Shown: in pieces, positions 11,234 to 23,429 of the stretch
How the letters are laid out: each line of letters begins with the position of its first letter
Numbering within the stretch: position 1 is the first letter of the stretch
DNA from: Antedon mediterranea
Taxonomy: Eukaryota > Echinodermata > Crinoidea > Comatulida > Antedonidae
Length of the DNA stretch: 64,000 bases
Direction: 5' to 3'
Assembly: GCF_964355755.1 (NCBI RefSeq)
Contig: NC_092674.1
Location: forward strand, 18,736,501 to 18,800,500
Position numbers and translations under genes: made by a program
Notes under the pieces: generated by a model
Told to the model about the DNA's origin: nothing
Databases searched by the model: none
What the model saw: only the letters and a program-made list of their open reading frames with translations

Positions 11234-12411
11234 TAAGCCTTGAGTGGCAATTACTGTAAAGTTGTTGAGAAGGGTAATGTTATTGCAGACACCCTGGTAA
11301 TTGGAGACGAGTTACGTCGTAATATATTAGTTCAGATTTATAACAAATTTAATGTTATTGATAAGAATTATCTTACTTTGAGAGTCCTGGTAATTGGAGA
11401 CAGGTCATACTTTACTTTAATTTATTATCCATAGCGTTAAACTATTGCCCTGAATTGTGGTCACTCACTTGTTTGAGGTCCATGGTTTTTGTGTTTGTTT
11501 GTGTTTTTTAAGCCTCTAGGCCTGATGTTTCCAAAGTATAAAATGCAATTTTTTGAAGACCTGCAGCTCTAGTTTTAAACAGTTTCTTAGCTCAGCCCCA
11601 ACAATAAAGCTGGTCATATTTCGAAGTACAAGAAGTGCATTTTCCGGGACCTAACATCTCTATTTTTCAAACATTTCTTAGCTCAGTCACAACCATGATT
11701 GGGACTTATATATTTTGTTTCATGTTTTGAAGTATATTAAGTCCAATTTCCGGGACCTCTATAAGCCTTGAGTGGCAATTACTGTAAAGTTGTTGAGAAG
11801 GGTAATGTTATTGCAGACACCCTGGTAATTGGAGACGAGTTACGTCGTAATATATTAGTTCAGATTTATAACAAATTTAATGTTATTGATAAGAATTATC
11901 TTACTTTGAGAGTCCTGGTAATTGGAGACAGGTCATACTTTACTTTAATTTATTATCCATAGCGTTAAACTATTGCCCTGAATTGTGGTCACTCACTTGT
12001 TTGAGGTCCATGGTTTTTGTGTTTGCTTGCGTTTTTTAAGCCTCTAGGCCTGATGTTTCCAAAGTATAAAATGCAATTTTTTGAAGACCTGCAGCTCTAG
12101 TTTTAAACAGTTTCTTAGCTCAGCCCCAACAATAAAGCTGATCATATTTCGAAGTACAAGAAGTGCATTTTCCGGGACCTAACATCTCTATTTTTCAAAC
12201 ATTTCTTAGCTCAGTCACAACCATGATTGGGACTTATATATTTTGTTTCATGTTTTGAAGTATATTAAGTCCAATTTCCGGGACCTCCTGGTAATTGGAG
12301 ACAGGTCATACTTTACTTTAATTTATTATCCATAGCGTTAAACTATTGCCCTGAATTGTGGTCACTCACTTGTTTGAGGTCCATGGTTTTTGTGTTTGTT
12401 TGTGTTTTATA
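11234..12411 (+). repeat. 528-bp tandem repeat, two full copies and a partial third
   Basis: The unit starting TAAGCCTTGAGTGGC at 11234 recurs at 11762, an offset of exactly 528. A third, truncated copy resumes at CCTGGTAATTGG near 12286. Each unit joins a 264-bp block with a 64-codon open frame (11240 and 11768, identical translations, TTG instead of ATG at the start) to the 260-bp dispersed repeat. The short frame matches no family I know and is probably fortuitous. The near identity implies recent duplication or an assembly artefact. Confidence 0.8.
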
Positions 12412-12815
12412 AGAAATTGATCAGAAAAGAATAAACTTGATTTTGCATTCGGTACATGTTGTATGAGACTCCCTTTTGTTGCATACCTAAGACAGAAGCT
12501 AGACCTTCGGTCCAAATTGTTCATTCGTGATTTTCATGGTGACAATTATTATCATTATGAAACCAGCCATCTAATGTGATATATAAACGCTTGGCTTGTT
12601 GTGCCAAATCTTTCTGTTTGCGTTTTCTTCCTCTCTCCCCCACTTGGAGAAGCGACGTCGAAAAATCGTATATGCGCCCTCTGTAGTATGTGAAACGATC
12701 TAAGTTTAACTATCGTTATGTATGTCACCCAGTGATTTGTAATAGCCGATTCTCTTTGGGGCCAGCAATGACACTAATTGCCTACTCTATGGTGCGCCAA
12801 GCTGTCATTTATTCA
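12412..12815. other. No gene seen
   Basis: AT-rich flank with a CT-rich patch near 12630. The 89-codon ORF beginning near 12690 runs into the palindrome array and is a by-product of it. Confidence 0.5.
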
Positions 12816-13283
12816 AGCAATAGAGATATCTTAGTTTTTAATAGAGACATGTTAGTTTTAAATAGAGATATCTTAGTTTTAAATAGAGACATCTCTATTA
12901 ATAGAGATATCTCTATTGACAGAGATATCTCTATAAACGTGTTTATGTGCTCATTATAATATGTGCTAATTTTAAGTCTCATCATTTTTTTCTCAAACAT
13001 CCTGTTTCTGCCTCTGTTCCCTTTTGTTTCATTATAGCCTCTTATATTACAACTGGGACTGTGATAAGATATTGTTACAATATGGAAATATGACCATACT
13101 GATAGAAAATCGCATTACCCATAAAACACTGAACCGGAAACAAAACTAAGATATCTCTATTAATAGAGATATCTTTAATAATAGAGATATCTTAGTTTCA
13201 ATAGAGATATCTTAGTTTTAAATAGAGATATCTATATTTAAAACTAAGATATATCTATTTAAAACTAAGATATCTTAGTTTTT
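12816..13283. repeat. AGATATCT palindrome arrays (two clusters)
   Basis: Clusters at 12818-12945 and 13147-13283 are built from TAGAGATATCT and ACTAAGATATCTTAGT units, each itself palindromic and in both orientations. About 200 bp of unrelated sequence separates them. A third cluster lies at 16184-16263. Such self-complementary arrays form long hairpins and are typical of fold-back element ends. Confidence 0.75.
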
Positions 13284-16183
13284 AAAATGGATATGAAAGG
13301 ATTTTAAAATTTCACAAAAAGGACTTTGTATGAATCCTTTTAATGTTAATAAACAGCACACAAAAAATTAGATTCAAATACCTAGTAGAAATTGAGAAAT
13401 AAACAAATTAAATTTTGGTATAAAACGTCCGCAAAATGGCCGACCAACTGGCACGCCATCTTAATTTTTATGAACGTTCTATACGCACGTACGAGATCGT
13501 CAAATTTAGAGTTTGAAACACCCGGGGTTGTAGCCACGGCAGCAGTCGTTTTGTGATTGGTTAATGAATTTTAATACAGTCCAATCACCGCCTTGTCTCG
13601 TTCGCGGACTGTGTGGTGTAAACAAAATAAACAAACCCATGCTACACGAGACTCGCGTGTTGCAAGCTCCCTGTTGCTGCAGTCGTAGAAAATATCGATA
13701 TTTCACAAATCAATAAAAAGTTATGTCTGCAAAGATTGTACGTGAAAAGAAGAAAGTGTGTATTTGTACTTCTCACACTAAACCACTCACGCAGACTACA
13801 AATTAGGCTAGGTCTAGTAGACTATAGTTTCTTCTAAATTCGCTAGTAGTAGGCTAGGCCTACACATGGAGTTACTCCATGGCCTACAGTACAAGAGAGT
13901 AGCAGTCGCCGGTCCACCGACGAACCTCCAGGAAGTGGACAAGGCGCGGGCGTAGACGTATGTAAAAGGCGACGTAAATAAAAAAGGTAAGCTTGTGTTG
14001 AACTTGTTTTTGGCTCTGACTTTTGTTATTGACTAATATAGTAATATAATAATACTAATAATTAAAGTAGAGCAGAGGAGGTGAGGCCGAGAGGATTATT
14101 ATAGTTTAGTTAGTAACTGTAGTGTAATTAAATAATAACCTCTTTCTGTTTGTTACCAAGTCATAAAATATAATACTATAGGGCCTAGAGGTAGGATTGA
14201 ATAAAAATAATAGTACATTTCCATCCATTTATTGGTCTTATCTTTGCAGATTTATGGAATCAACAGTACATGAGATGGCTTTGAAGAACTGTAATAGTAC
14301 TAGTAATAAAATTGTAAACATCAAATTATATGGCAGAAATAGTGTGTGGAATGAATTTTATTGAACAAATGCATCATAATGAGTTTGGAACAAGCAGGAT
14401 TTTTCAAACAGGACATAAATTACTTTTGAGACCTGAGACATTTTAATTCTATCAACACCAGCCAGCTCCATCATATTCAAGAGATGGATTCTTTCATAAA
14501 TGTCCATTGTACATAGTATTTGGCTAAATAAATAAAAAAAGAAGTACAGTAGTGGTTTATTTGTTTATATACCCAGACCCATTTAGATGGTTAAAAACAA
14601 ACACTATATGATGCACTGCTACTAGTGTACTGTCTGGTAGTACATTACCATAGTTACAGTATGACTGTAACCCTAGCACTCGCGTCTAAAGAATTCTATT
14701 ATGCATATTTTACTATTCTTCATAAATATTTAGTTCTGTAATTTTAATTGTCTGCGCTCATTCTATACTTGGTGTCTTAGTATACTGCATAAATGTATCG
14801 TGCAAGCATGATCCAAGTAGCATCTATTATAAAGTACTCTGGGTATCTTTCTATTCACCTGAAAAAAGGAAAATGAATAAGCACATGTTTATCTGCCCTC
14901 AAAACAAAATAATAATTTAGTATAATGTATTATGTAGGTTTGATCAACAGTTTAAAATAGCAATGCTCAGTATCTGTTACCTTAATATTATAATTTGACT
15001 CTAACATTTGCGCTTCCATTCCAATCAATAAATACATTTGCTTATCCCGTCCATCAATTATCATAATTGCACTCCAATTATAGACCTGTAGGTAGGTAAA
15101 AATACAAATGAATTGTTTATTTACTGTATACTGTACTGTATATGATACAAGCTGAAATACCCCTAACTAGGCCTGGCCTGTTATAACCTTTATTACTACA
15201 TTAGAGAAAATCCAACTCTATTCATTTTATTGGGAATCATAATATTTAGTATTCAGTGTTGCCTAGCCTACTAGCTAGTAGGGCGGCATGTAATAACAAA
15301 AAAATATTTCAATAATACGTTAGTCAGGACACTACAGCACACAACAATATTAATTAATAAACGTACTTATAAATAATGTGTATATACATAATACAGTAAC
15401 ACAATTGTGCCTACCATTAACACCCTCAACGATACATCAAGGAGCATACGCTCTCAGCTCACCTCTGGCCGGGCGACTAAACATCGTATCCAGCAGTCAT
15501 CACTACTAAAAAGGCCTAGGCCTAGCTAGCTCCAGGCCATGGCATTGTCAAACACCATTTACTCGTCCAACCGTTTCTTCAAAACGATGTTAACATCCGT
15601 GTTAACAAGACGATGTGGACGAATTTCCATCAATTTCAGTTAATTACAACGAAATAATAATAAAATGAATGTTTCAATAATACGTGTATAATAAATAGCG
15701 AAATAAACATCGCTCGCGAGGAGGGTCGAGAGAGAGGCCAAGGTGGTCGACTCTGTGATTCTCACGCATGCGCAAAATAACTCCGTGTACCCAGCAAGAT
15801 AGGCATTTGGCTATGAATTTCGTAAAAGATGGCCTTGAAAAACGAAATTAAAATCCGTTTAAAAAAAAACTTGGTTGATAATATGAATTAATTTTATTCG
15901 ATTAGGCTAACATACTTATCCAAGAATAAAAATATCAAAGCAATAAGTAATTACTACCATGCTTTTGCATCAATCAATGATTTACTGCTAAATTCCTATC
16001 TCTGTAATACAAAAATAACTTTTAGTGACGTCACAAAAAGTTTTTCACAGGTTTCTCAGGGGCGTTTTGAGGGCGTTGTCGTCCTCCAAAACATTAAGTA
16101 TGACTATGGCAAGCTTAAAACTGATTGATCTACACGTTGAGCCAATAAAATGATATTGCTAGGAACCCTTTCATATCCATTTT
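13284..16183. mobile_element. Candidate 2.9-kb element bounded by a 17-bp inverted repeat and palindrome arrays
   Basis: AAAATGGATATGAAAGG at 13284-13300 recurs in perfect reverse complement at 16167-16183. Outside each copy lies an AGATATCT palindrome array (13147-13283 and 16184-16263). This is the layout of a fold-back or TIR element. I see no transposase inside, and no target duplication could be confirmed because the arrays blur the ends. It could instead be two independent insertions of a short element. Confidence 0.45.
13560..14535 (+). ncRNA. Candidate two-exon transcript, function unknown
   Basis: Near 13554-13590 there are two CCAAT-type boxes in opposite orientation (GATTGGTTAA and CCAATCACC). 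Downstream, a good splice donor (AAAAAG|GTAAGC, near 13985) is followed by a good acceptor (TTATCTTTGCAG, near 14250). A second segment then ends in an A-rich AATAAATAAA signal near 14525. Only very short frames exist, such as one starting MSAKIVREKKK at about 13723. This could be a host noncoding or micropeptide gene. It is inferred only from signals. Confidence 0.25.
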
Positions 16184-16263
16184 AATAGAGATATCTTAGT
16201 TTTAAATAGAAATATCTCTATTAATAGAGATATATTTGTTTTAAACTAAGATATCTTAGTTTT

Positions 16264-16640
16264 TAATAACTTAGGGCATGAAAAAATCATGTATTATCAT
16301 GTATTAATGTACATAAAAATATCTGTTAATAAAAGATTTACAAATAAAAACTGTTTTATATTTAAATGATTTAAATTGTAGTTTACTATATTTAATACTA
16401 AATTTGATAATATTAAAGGTTTTTAATTAGGTTATTAATCAGTTTTTTGCTGTTTTCTCAGAATTAATAATATAATGGATATAAGCCCTTTTGCATATCA
16501 GCTCTTCATTTGTTGACAACAGGCGATATATGTTGGGAACGAGGAGATGGATGTGAACAAAATTCCAAACATATTTGAGGACAGTGTGCAGTGGTAACAC
16601 TGACTTGTGAAAATGCTGGCCCTTTTGGGCAAATGTCTAC
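16264..16640. other. No gene seen
   Basis: AT-rich, with no convincing ORF. A non-ATG frame related to the following transposase relic may begin near 16540. Confidence 0.4.
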
Positions 16641-16649
16641 ATCTGTCTA

Positions 16650-17184
16650 TTGCCAAAACTCCAAATCTGTACGGCACGTCAAATGTCAATTGCTTACACA
16701 GTCAGATATTTGACTTGCGATGCATTTTGTAAACAGCGTAAAAGGAATACATCTGGTGCTTTGGACGAATCAAGAAACCTACGATATATGGTGCATAGAC
16801 GTCTAATTGAAAAGTCTTCTCTACAGCAAAGACAGAAAAGGTAATTGAAGAGAAATGTAAACAGACTTTAAAAAAAAGGTAAGAGACATGTTTGCGAGGG
16901 AAGCAAGTTTTCTGAACGCTACACAGTCTGTTGCAATGAAGAAAGCCTTTAAAGAGGCTGAACCCTTTATAAAGGATGCAATACCAAAGGGGACAGCATC
17001 AGAATTATTGTTCAACCAGCAAAAGGAAGCCTTGTCAAAAAACAAACAAATGCGATGGCACCCTACAGTTATCAAATGGTGTGTTGCACTACATGCAAAG
17101 AGTGATGAGTTTCTCAAATCAACAAGTTACCAGCAGTTTCAACAATATACAGGATATGCTCTACCTGGTGCTGGAATTTCCTGA
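16650..17184 (+). pseudogene. P-element/THAP9-like transposase relic
   Basis: Two open stretches (16650-16844 and 16888-17184) lie in a degraded gene. The second carries LLFNQQKEALS followed by MRWHPTVIKWCVALHAKS. This RWHP-x-x-I-x-WC-x-x-LHAKS signature is characteristic of P-element/THAP9-like transposases as I know them. The frame ends (ALPGAGIS) about 20 bp before the minisatellite TIR at 17204, so that insertion probably cut the gene. Neither the THAP domain nor the catalytic core is visible. Confidence 0.55.
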
Positions 17185-17203
17185 AAATTTCAAACCGGTG
17201 CAG

Positions 17204-17510
17204 GTCAACTCGGCCCTAAACCGTCTCGGCCAAAGTCAAGTCGGCCTCAAGTCAAGTTGGCCTCAAGTCAAGTCGACCTCAAGTCAAGTCGGCCTCAAGT
17301 CAAGTCGGCCTCAAGTCAAGTCGGCCTCAAGTCAAGTCGGCCTCAAGTCAACTCGGCCTCAAGTCAACTCGGCCTCAAGTCAACTCGGCCTCAAGTCAAC
17401 TCGGCCTCAAGTCAACTCGGCCTCAAGTCAACTCGGCCTCAAGTCAACTCGGCCTCAAGTCAACTCGGCCTCAAGTCAACTCGGCCAAAAACTAATCCGT
17501 CAACTCGGCC
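17204..17510 (+). repeat. 16-bp minisatellite, forward array
   Basis: Units of TCAAGTCAACTCGGCC, about 18 copies. The first seven or so carry CAAGTCGG or a near variant and the rest carry CAACTCGG, with an abrupt switch near 17345. Because 16 is not a multiple of 3, every frame reads a 16-residue repeat (RPQVNSASSQLG...). The long ORFs here are therefore artefacts of the repeat. Confidence 0.9.
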
Positions 17511-17624
17511 TCTTAAAAGTATGGAACGCAAACAATGCTAATATAGTAGTTCATTTATTACAATGGCAGGCCTACATAATAGACGAAATAACGGAAATTT
17601 CAATGTAAATTATAAGACACTGGG

Positions 17625-20275
17625 TCGTTTAATTGATAGGTAGGCCTAGGCCTAGTATTTATTTATATTGTTGGTTGGTTGGTTAGTCTTGGTAAGAACC
17701 CTCATTAATGTGTTTGTTAGATCTATATTTTGATACAAATAGGATGTTCCCAGAAAGAATCGAAATATTCTTAGTAGGCCTAGGCATATACATTATATAG
17801 ATATTTAGATTAATACAGTAAAATATATTTTCTCTCAAATTATTAGCAATATGTTACGGTCAAAGTGAATAACTATTATGTGACATTAAAACGGTATATT
17901 ACAGTAACAATCGTTACACACATTCATTTCTTCGGGGGTACGATGACGATGTAAATCAAACTACCGAAGATGTTATGGAAACATCAAAAAGCAAAAACTA
18001 AAACATTGTTTGAGTCCTAAACAACGGAATTCCTAAACATTATTGTATATATATTATATATTTTGTGTGATACAAATAAGCAAACATTGATGCATAATTT
18101 TGTAAAAAAAGTGAAAAAAAAAAAAAGTTAACTTGATATTGCATTATAGATTATTGTCAGATTCATTCATTTATTTTAAGCAGTTTCAATAACATATACT
18201 GTAAAGTAAAAACAAGAACAAGATTACTAGCAGACTCTAGACATTTATAAAACTAAAATAAACTAGAATTTAATTCGTCACTTTGATCATTTTTATCATT
18301 TTAATGAAATTAACACTTTTTAAACATGCATGTACGTTAACATACGATCGTAAAAAGTTGATGTACGCCATCCTATGACATGATGCATACGCTTATAGTG
18401 CTGAGTTGTGCCTATTATATGCCATATACAATATGTACAGTATATACTGTATATCTATATACAGTGTAGCATAGGTGAAATTACGGGACACACATCATGT
18501 TCTAATTTTTTGGTATGATGGAATTATCAAAATAAACTCAAAGATGACAATTTCGAAAGATAATGAATTGAGCAAATAAATATAAGAATTGGAAGAGAAT
18601 CCGGCACGTAGAAGCGCTGTGCGCGCTCTTTGGAATTTGTATAACTTTGACGAAAAAGATGAAAAAAATACTTTTTAACTTCATCTAGCCATATGTTAAC
18701 GTCACTACATCCGATAGGCTTGGTTTTTATATGAATTTACACGACCTACGTTATTCAAGTTTTTACGCGTGATGACGTCATCAAAATGAAAACACTGACA
18801 ACTTATGAGAAAGATAAATAATTAAGCAAGCACACACTGAAATTTGTGCGAAAATCGAGCTCAAATAGCGGAGATGCGCTCTATTGAATGTGATAACCTA
18901 CACAAAACGGAAAAAAATCCTAATTTTTAAATTCAAGTGGCCATTTGATAACGTAATACCATTTTGTACGTCTAATGTGTATATACATTTATATCTACAA
19001 CTCAATGGCTTCCCGAATAAATTAAAAAACTTAGGGGTCATCGTGCATTCTGAAGAGTTATTTTCATTTTAAAAAAGACATATTTTTCACCATTTTCAGA
19101 ACTTTTGTGAAATTAATGTGCGCATTTTGTCATTTTTAACGTGCTCGTATACCGTTATTTTAAGTCGGAATGGACTCAAGATCGGTGAATGTACAAAGAA
19201 TTGTGAGTAGAATGTGATTTATACATCAAATTCCATTTGTTACGCCTTCTAAGAATCGCGTACGCAAAAACGTGTTTTTTTAATTTTTTGAAACACGCAA
19301 ATGGCCTAATTCATGCTCTAAATTGATCAAAACTTAATTTTGAGCTTTTTAAATTTTTAACGCGCGATTTCACGCGCATGACCTTGAAACGCGCAAGTTT
19401 TTATTTGCTAATATTTTTTACCTTGACCTAAAGTTTACGTGTAGTGAATTTTATTAATATGTGATAATGAATTATGAAGATATGATTGATAATGTGATTT
19501 CACAAAATGGCGTATACGTGTTGTCACGGATGAGTGATCACGCTGAAAAGCTTACTAGGACTAAGTTACAGTATTTGAAAGACATTGTGAAATTTTGGTA
19601 ATCATTGACATTCAACTTTTTGAGATATTTGTTAAACAAAAAGTGTACAGAAAGAAGAAGAAGAATAATAAAGACTTAATACAATAACAATAGGTGATCA
19701 TTTTATTCTAAATGATCACCTAATTAAAATTAAAAATAGAAAGAGATGAGACAAAACAAGTATCAGTAAACAATTAGCGTGATGTTGACCACCTGATAGC
19801 CGAAAAACCCACAGTCATTCAGGCTAATATATTTCCAGAGAAAAGAATTTAAGCTGCATCACACATTATTTTTAAAATAGCGTTACTTACCTACTTCCAT
19901 TCCATGTTTCGTTTGCGTCAATGGTGTTTATTAATTTCTGTCATTATCAATCATTACATGATTCGAGTTCTTCTAAAATAGATCACGAACATCGGATCAT
20001 TCGGCGTAATTCTACAATCTTGCTATGTTATGGTATTTCATTACCATAACATAGCAAGATTACTTTATTAATTACTATTTAATGAATGTAATAATAAAAG
20101 AAATACATTAATCTTTATTATGTTTGTTGTATGTTAGACCAAAGTATATTGTTTAGATATTATCATTAAAATGTCTTCGTCGACAGTTATTCCTGTATAC
20201 AAAATGTGAAGAAATATTTATTTATTTTAAACAATAAATAAACACTACCTATTATATTAAACGAAACACAACCAG
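17625..20275. other. AT-rich interior of the minisatellite-TIR element, no gene seen
   Basis: Interior of about 2650 bp with several short ORFs (for example 18884-19072) that match nothing I know. There is a 40-bp inverted repeat near 20005-20065, with CTTGCTATGTTATGG facing its complement CCATAACATAGCAAG. A local hairpin is the only structure I can support. Confidence 0.55.
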
Positions 20276-20432
20276 GTCCAGTGTGTTATTAAATTTATAT
20301 TGAATTTTCCGTTTTATTTCGTCTATTATGTTAGCCGGCCCCTAGACCTAACCGTAGGCCTACTGTGATGATATCCTGTCATTATAATATTAACTACTAT
20401 ATTAGCACTTTTTGCGTTCCATACTTTTTAGA

Positions 20433-20592
20433 GGCCGAGTTGACGGATTAGTTTTTGGCCGAGTTGACGTGAGGCCGAGTTGGCTTGAGGCCGAGTTGAC
20501 TTGGGGCCGAGTTGACTTGGTGCCGAGTTGACTTGGGCCGACTTGACGTGGGGCCGACTTGACTTTGGCCGAGACGGTTTAGGGCCGAGTTG
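20433..20592 (-). repeat. 16-bp minisatellite, reverse array
   Basis: About eight degenerate units of the same family in reverse orientation (GGCCGAGTTGACTTGA type). It ends with GACGGTTTAGGGCCGAG, the reverse complement of the outer end seen at 17204. It forms the right arm of the element above. Confidence 0.85.
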
Positions 20593-21133
20593 GATCGAAT
20601 TCTATCAAACGTATAAAGGAGGATTCTGCTGGTCTTTGTTTTTCAATGAAAACTGGAACCTTTTACAGGATTTGTTGGATCGATTGATAATGAAATCAGG
20701 AAATTTGAAAGCAGATGTGCAAAGGAGAAAGATCCTGAAATTGCTACCCACGTAGTATTAGAGCAGTACATTGACAGAGTTATAGCAACTGCTCCATACT
20801 AAGATGGTAAAATATTGGAGAGATGGCTTTCCTAAACACCATTATTACACCAAAAGAACATTACCAACTTGTATTGCCTCCCATCGCACACAACAAATTA
20901 TCTGTAGGCCTAACCTAAATCTGTTTTCCGATCATTGAAATCTGAATACAACAAAGCATGCGAAAAGTTCTTCAAGAAAAAATCCAGGCAAAGTAATAAC
21001 ACGGTTAAACTTTTGCAGAATATTGAAAGACGTGTATGTTGTTTCATGCATTATGGCGAATGCTGCTATAAGCGGGTTTTCTGCAACGGGTATATATACA
21101 TTTAATCCAGATGCAGTTCGCAAGATTTAAATT
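20593..21133 (+). pseudogene. pogo-like DDE transposase relic, internally deleted copy
   Basis: Directly after the minisatellite, 20593-20869 matches 62977-63270, and 20870-21010 matches 63849-64000. The roughly 580 bp between them is missing here. The C-terminal part translates as FRSLKSEYNKACEKFFKKKS in broken frames, the end of a pogo/Tigger-type DDE domain. Stops and the deletion make it non-functional. The shared junction with the array shows that the array and this relic moved or duplicated together. Confidence 0.65.
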
Positions 21134-21740
21134 TTGGATTTAAAGAACAAGCCATCACAGATATATAATGCCGATGAAACCAAACTTAGTTTGGTGCACA
21201 ATCTATCAAAGATTCAAGATAGATCAAGATAGAGAACTATCCAGTGTAAAATAAGTGGAAACAGAGTGAGAATGTAATAGTGCTAGCCTGTGCAAATGCT
21301 GCAGGGTTATTTACCACCCTTGATTAATAAAGGCCAGCTACTGAGCGATTCTTTAATGCAGAATGCTCCTGCCGATTCTTTCTTTGGTGTCAGCAAGTCA
21401 CTGTTCATTGATATGGAGTTGTTTGACATGTGGTTTAGAAAGTTTTTTTGTTGGTGCTCCTTTCCACCGAACACAACAAATCATCTGTAACCTTTGGGTA
21501 AATTTGTTTTCCAATCATTGAAATCTGAATACAAGAAAGCATGTGAAAAGTTCCTTAAGAAAAATCCAGGAAAAAACACGGTTCAACTATTACGGAATAT
21601 TGAAAGATGCGTATTGCTGCTACATATAAGTGGGTTTTCTGCAACGGGTATATATCCTTTTAATCCAGATGCTGCTGAGTTTCTACAAGCTTCAACTGTA
21701 GAGAACATTTTCGCGAATAAGCCTGTTAATTCAAATTAAG
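21134..21740 (+). pseudogene. Second pogo-like DDE transposase relic
   Basis: An older copy follows in tandem. It has NADETKLSLVHNLSKI near 21170 and APADSFFGVSKSLFIDMELFDMWF near 21367. The last frame (21494-21739) reads FQSLKSEYKKACEKFLKKNPG and SGFSATGIYPFNPDAAEF. These are the D-containing and C-terminal landmarks of pogo/jerky-type DDE transposases. There are several stops and frame changes. It shares the C-terminal block with the preceding relic but differs at many bases. Confidence 0.65.
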
Positions 21741-22189
21741 TCAATCCACAGGATCAACCCTTTCATGATTCGGTTGAACAAATTGCTTATGCCCTTTCTA
21801 CTGATGGTAATGCCAACTGCAATTCCACAGACAACCCTGGGCCAAGTATGTTTATCTACTCCTCTCTACCACTCGGATGGTACTTGGTTACATTTCAACA
21901 AGAATATTTATGTTAGTGTGGTATACATTACTTTTAGCTTTTTGATTCTTTTACTTTTAATTGATTTACAGCATTTTGGAATGCTATTAAGTATTGTGTT
22001 GATTTGTTTTCGACTTAAAATGTGAATAGACACCACATTTACTCTCCATAGGGTAATCGGGAAATGCCTGTGGTCCTCTATTTGTTTATAGGATTAACCA
22101 TTTTTATATACTCGGATGCCAATAGAGACACAATTTAATACCATAGTGCGGTATTTAGGGGGAGGGGCAAGAAAACTTTAAAAAAAATT
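21741..22189. other. No gene seen
   Basis: AT-rich linker. The 86-codon ORF at 21765-22025 is hydrophobic and low in complexity, and I do not assign it. Confidence 0.5.
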
Positions 22190-22986
22190 AAATCTTCCGC
22201 AAACGGAACAGACCTCACAGAACGCCTTTGAGGAATTGAAAGCGCAATTTGGTGAGGTGTTTTTTGCCGGGGATCCGCTGGCTGAATTCTATGAAAGAGT
22301 CCAATATCCAGCAGAGACTCCTTCAATATATGCCGTAGAGCTAGAAGCACTTCTGAGAGAGGTGGAAGAAAGAGTGCAACATCCAATGGTTGATGGCGAC
22401 CATTATGCTGACGCAACAGTTTATGAGGGGAGTAGGAGATGCGCATGTAACGCAGAGACTTCCTCCCATGAGACCAAGATCTATGATATTCAAAGAGGTT
22501 TAAAGCAGAACTCCGTCTTATGGAACGGGAGAACAAGACTACAAAGACTGTACAACAACAGTCAAATCAAGTTGACCGTCCAGAAAAAACGAAACTATAC
22601 AATTTAACAAAAGCAGTGAACGATTTAAAAGAACAGTTTACACAACTGCTGTCTATACAACAAGCCCAAGCAAGACCTGATTTCATGAGTGCCCAACAAG
22701 ATGAAAATCAAGAACTTATAAGGTGCAGAAAGTGCGGACAAGAAGGTCATATTGCCGTTGGATGCAGAATTCCGTTAAACTACAATGTTCCACGGTGGAG
22801 ATGTGCACCGCGGGACCAACACCACGAGTAAGCCTTAACAAGGTAAATACTTCTAATAATGTTTCCTCTTTTCGTAGTTCTCTTATAGGAGAGCCTAATG
22901 AGGATATCGTAGAAATTAATGGCATCACCTATAGGTCGTTAATAGACTCCGGGTCCCAGGTAACATCAATTACTGAAACTCTGTAG
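22190..22986 (+). pseudogene. Retrotransposon gag-protease relic
   Basis: Gag sequence in shifting frames: AFEELKAQFGEVFF and EFYERVQYPAETPSIYA near 22236, then FMRGVGDAHVTQRLPPMRPR in another frame near 22410. A basic region and the CCHC knuckle CRKCGQEGHIAVGC follow near 22722. The start of an aspartic protease appears as YRSLIDSGSQVTSIT (DSG active site) near 22930, followed by a stop. It is a different lineage from the element at 2.4-6.2 kb, because it has a canonical CCHC knuckle. At least two frameshifts, and no RT is preserved. Confidence 0.65.
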
Positions 22987-23425
22987 AAAGCTCATCCACA
23001 ATTATGCAAACTAAATTTAAATCATCTTATTATTATATCGCATGAGGGCGGGCATTTGTGTAGGATGTGCTATGCGATTGCATTCTGTGTAGCGTGGGTA
23101 ATTTATAGCGTGCTTACTACATGTGCGTTCTTTCTCTCATTCGACTCCTTTGAAGTAACACGTCTAACGATTGTTGTCTTCAGATTTTAACATACAGCTA
23201 TTTTGTCTTGGGTGTCTTTTGGAAATTGTTCTACACATTTAAGAGTCACATTTAGAGATTCTTTCAAATACTGTACTCGAGTCGAAGTTGCAGATCGTGT
23301 TTTTATCGACGTATTAACTGTTTTTTCCATAACGAGGACATTGGTTTAATATTCAAGATAAAGCTTTCAACATCCTGACGAAAGTGAGTACGTTCTCTTG
23401 ATCTTTGGCTTAGTATAATAAAATG
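22987..23425. other. No clear feature
   Basis: Sequence between the protease relic and the SGNH-like relic. I see no RT or integrase motif, so pol is either lost or beyond recognition. Confidence 0.4.
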
Positions 23426-23429
23426 GTAA

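Larger units (their letters stand above)
17204..20592. mobile_element. TIR element whose arms are 16-bp minisatellites
   Basis: The left arm (17204 to about 17624) and right arm (about 20276 to 20592) are inverted copies. From the outside in, each has an end related to CAACTCGGCCCTAAACCG, a 16-bp array (TCAAGTCAACTCGGCC type), a segment with AAGTATGGAACGCAAA, then TAATAGACGAAATAA and ACACTGG. The arms have diverged by array length and small indels. The 2.65-kb interior is AT-rich and holds no ORF I can assign. No clean target duplication was found. I know no named superfamily with such arms. Confidence 0.7.

Noticed and set aside
11240-11962. Two identical 64-codon ORFs
   Set aside because: Identity comes from the 528-bp tandem duplication. 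They start at TTG, have no domain, and end inside repeat sequence.
12816-16263. CRISPR-like array
   Set aside because: AGATATCT repeats are self-complementary, irregularly spaced and in an animal genome. They fit fold-back ends.
16976-17608. 210- and 94-codon ORFs with a repeating RPQVNSASSQLG pattern (also the reverse-strand ORF at 30759-31214)
   Set aside because: They arise because a 16-bp minisatellite stays open in all frames. No start context, and the same repeat is open on both strands.
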